Origin: Dipylidium caninum
Taxonomy: Eukaryota > Platyhelminthes > Cestoda > Cyclophyllidea > Dipylidiidae
Reading direction: 5' to 3'
DNA length: 64,000 nucleotides
Assembly: GCA_017562135.1 (NCBI GenBank)
Contig: QEYB01000599.1
Span: forward strand, 1-64,000
Shown in pieces: positions 63,033 to 64,000 of the stretch. The notes beneath the pieces were generated by a model. It was not told where the DNA came from and did not search any database. It saw only the letters and a list, made by a program, of their open reading frames with translations. Every line of letters begins with the position of its first letter. The first letter of the stretch is position 1. The translations under genes were made by a program, and so were the position numbers.

Positions 63033-63038
63033 TTTATT
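63033..63038 (-). terminator. Polyadenylation signal for enolase
   Basis: AATAAA on the minus strand about 40 bases past the enolase stop codon. Confidence 0.55.
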
Positions 63039-63076
63039 ATTTGAGTTATGAAGTTCAGATCCACAAACAGCCTACT

Positions 63077-64000
63077 TTAGGGTCGGCGGAAATTAGCGCC
63101 CGCAAAAGTCGCTGCCAATCCGAGTTCCTCTTCTATTCTTAACAACTGATTGTACTTCGCTAGCCGTTCCGAACGACATGGCGCTCCCGCTTTAATTTGC
63201 CCCGTTCTTAATCCCACCACCAAGTCGGCAATGGTGGAGTCTTCAGTCTCGCCCGATCTATGCGACACCATGACGCCCCATCCCGCCTGTCTGGCCATGT
63301 TGCAGGCCTGAATGGCCTCGGTCACCGTGCCGATTTGGTTCACCTTCAGTAGGAGTCCATTGCAGGCCTTTGTGTCGATGGCCTTTTGAACTCGGGTCGG
63401 GTTGGTCACTGTGAGATCATCGCCGACTATTTGAATGCCCGCCTCGCGTGTGTAGTTGACCCAGGCGTTCCAGTCGTCCTGATCAAATGGATCTTCAATG
63501 CTGACAATGGGATACGAGTCCACCATTGCATTTAACATGTCCATCATCTTCTCCGATGAAATCCAGTCATCCCTCTTAGAATCGGGATTCTTAAAATCTA
63601 GATCATAGAGTCCATCCTTGTAGAATTCCGATGCTGCAACATCCATGCAGATCTTAATCTTGCCGGTGTACCCGGCGGCCTCTATCGCCTCGGTTAGGAG
63701 TCCCAAAGCCTCAAAGTTGTCCTGAATACCCGGCGCGAAGCCGCCTTCATCGCCGACGTTGCAAGCATCCAGTCCGTAGCGATTCTTAATCACTGCCCTG
63801 AGTGCGTGATAGGTTTCACTTCCCATTTTCATGGCTTCCTTAAATGATGTCGCGCCGGTTGGCATAATCATGAATTCCTGCACGGCCAATTTGTTGCCAG
63901 CATGACTGCCGCCATTGAGCACGTTGAAGGCGGGCACGGGCAGGATGATGTCGCGATTTCCCGCGAGATCTGCAAAGTGGCGGTAGAGCGGAATGTTCTT
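63077..64000 (-). CDS. ENO1: Enolase, C-terminal part (cut by window edge)
   Basis: Converts 2-phosphoglycerate to phosphoenolpyruvate in glycolysis; in parasitic worms it is often also secreted and binds plasminogen. The exon is open to the right edge, beginning [17 protein letters not shown] at 64000, and ends at TAA 63077-63079. About 308 of the usual 430-435 residues are present. Active-site elements are intact: [16 protein letters not shown], the acidic DEGGFAP loop, metal ligands in [19 protein letters not shown] and GDDLTVT, the signature [15 protein letters not shown] with the catalytic lysine, and [11 protein letters not shown]. No intron interrupts this large 3' exon. The N-terminal domain and start lie outside the window. 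Confidence 0.97.
   Translation of the reverse strand, partial: KNIPLYRHFADLAGNRDIILPVPAFNVLNGGSHAGNKLAVQEFMIMPTGATSFKEAMKMGSETYHALRAVIKNRYGLDACNVGDEGGFAPGIQDNFEALGLLTEAIEAAGYTGKIKICMDVAASEFYKDGLYDLDFKNPDSKRDDWISSEKMMDMLNAMVDSYPIVSIEDPFDQDDWNAWVNYTREAGIQIVGDDLTVTNPTRVQKAIDTKACNGLLLKVNQIGTVTEAIQACNMARQAGWGVMVSHRSGETEDSTIADLVVGLRTGQIKAGAPCRSERLAKYNQLLRIEEELGLAATFAGANFRRP

Overview
This is nuclear DNA from an animal. Every recognisable gene is an intron-containing eukaryotic gene with GT..AG junctions. I think it is a parasitic flatworm, most probably a tapeworm. The main reason is the very short introns, several of 32-41 nt and others near 73 nt, together with the divergence level of the proteins. 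This is an inference; no taxonomic marker was read. The genes are ordinary conserved eukaryotic ones, and I found no phage, plasmid, CRISPR or gene-cluster system.

Layout. 1-7013 is a large inverted repeat whose right arm holds the 5' exons of a Dicer gene; the left arm is an indel-ridden mirror copy. The full Dicer gene runs 4125-17547 (+), about 24 exons in GC-rich, G/T-skewed DNA. From about 18.2 kb the sequence turns abruptly AT-rich: CUEDC2-like (-), LYRM4/ISD11 (-), then the first three exons of an STT3B-type oligosaccharyltransferase (+). The STT3 gene stops before its catalytic C-terminal half. It is followed by a near-identical 1.1 kb second copy of the CUEDC2 3' end, then by the 3' exons of an unidentified gene (+). 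Two diverged arginyl-tRNA-protein transferase genes (ATE1, + and +) flank a 5.6 kb stretch without recognised genes. Next come DNAJC21 (-), archease (+), a TMEM143-like membrane protein (+), CHCHD1/mS37 (-) and glycerol kinase (+). About 50.1-61.9 kb is GC-rich, C/A-skewed and low-complexity with no recognised gene, apart from one small candidate secreted peptide (-). The window ends with a possible HR1-domain gene start (+) and the C-terminal two thirds of enolase (-), cut by the window edge.

The genes are not a pathway. They cover small-RNA processing (Dicer), iron-sulfur assembly (LYRM4), N-glycosylation (STT3), N-degron arginylation (ATE1 x2), ribosome biogenesis (DNAJC21), tRNA ligation (archease), the mitochondrial ribosome (CHCHD1) and central carbon metabolism (glycerol kinase, enolase).

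The most notable structures may be assembly problems rather than biology: the fold-back around Dicer, the duplicated CUEDC2 3' end joining two truncated genes, and single-base frameshifts inside otherwise intact exons. The tandem diverged ATE1 pair and the gene-poor C/A-skewed region deserve biological follow-up.
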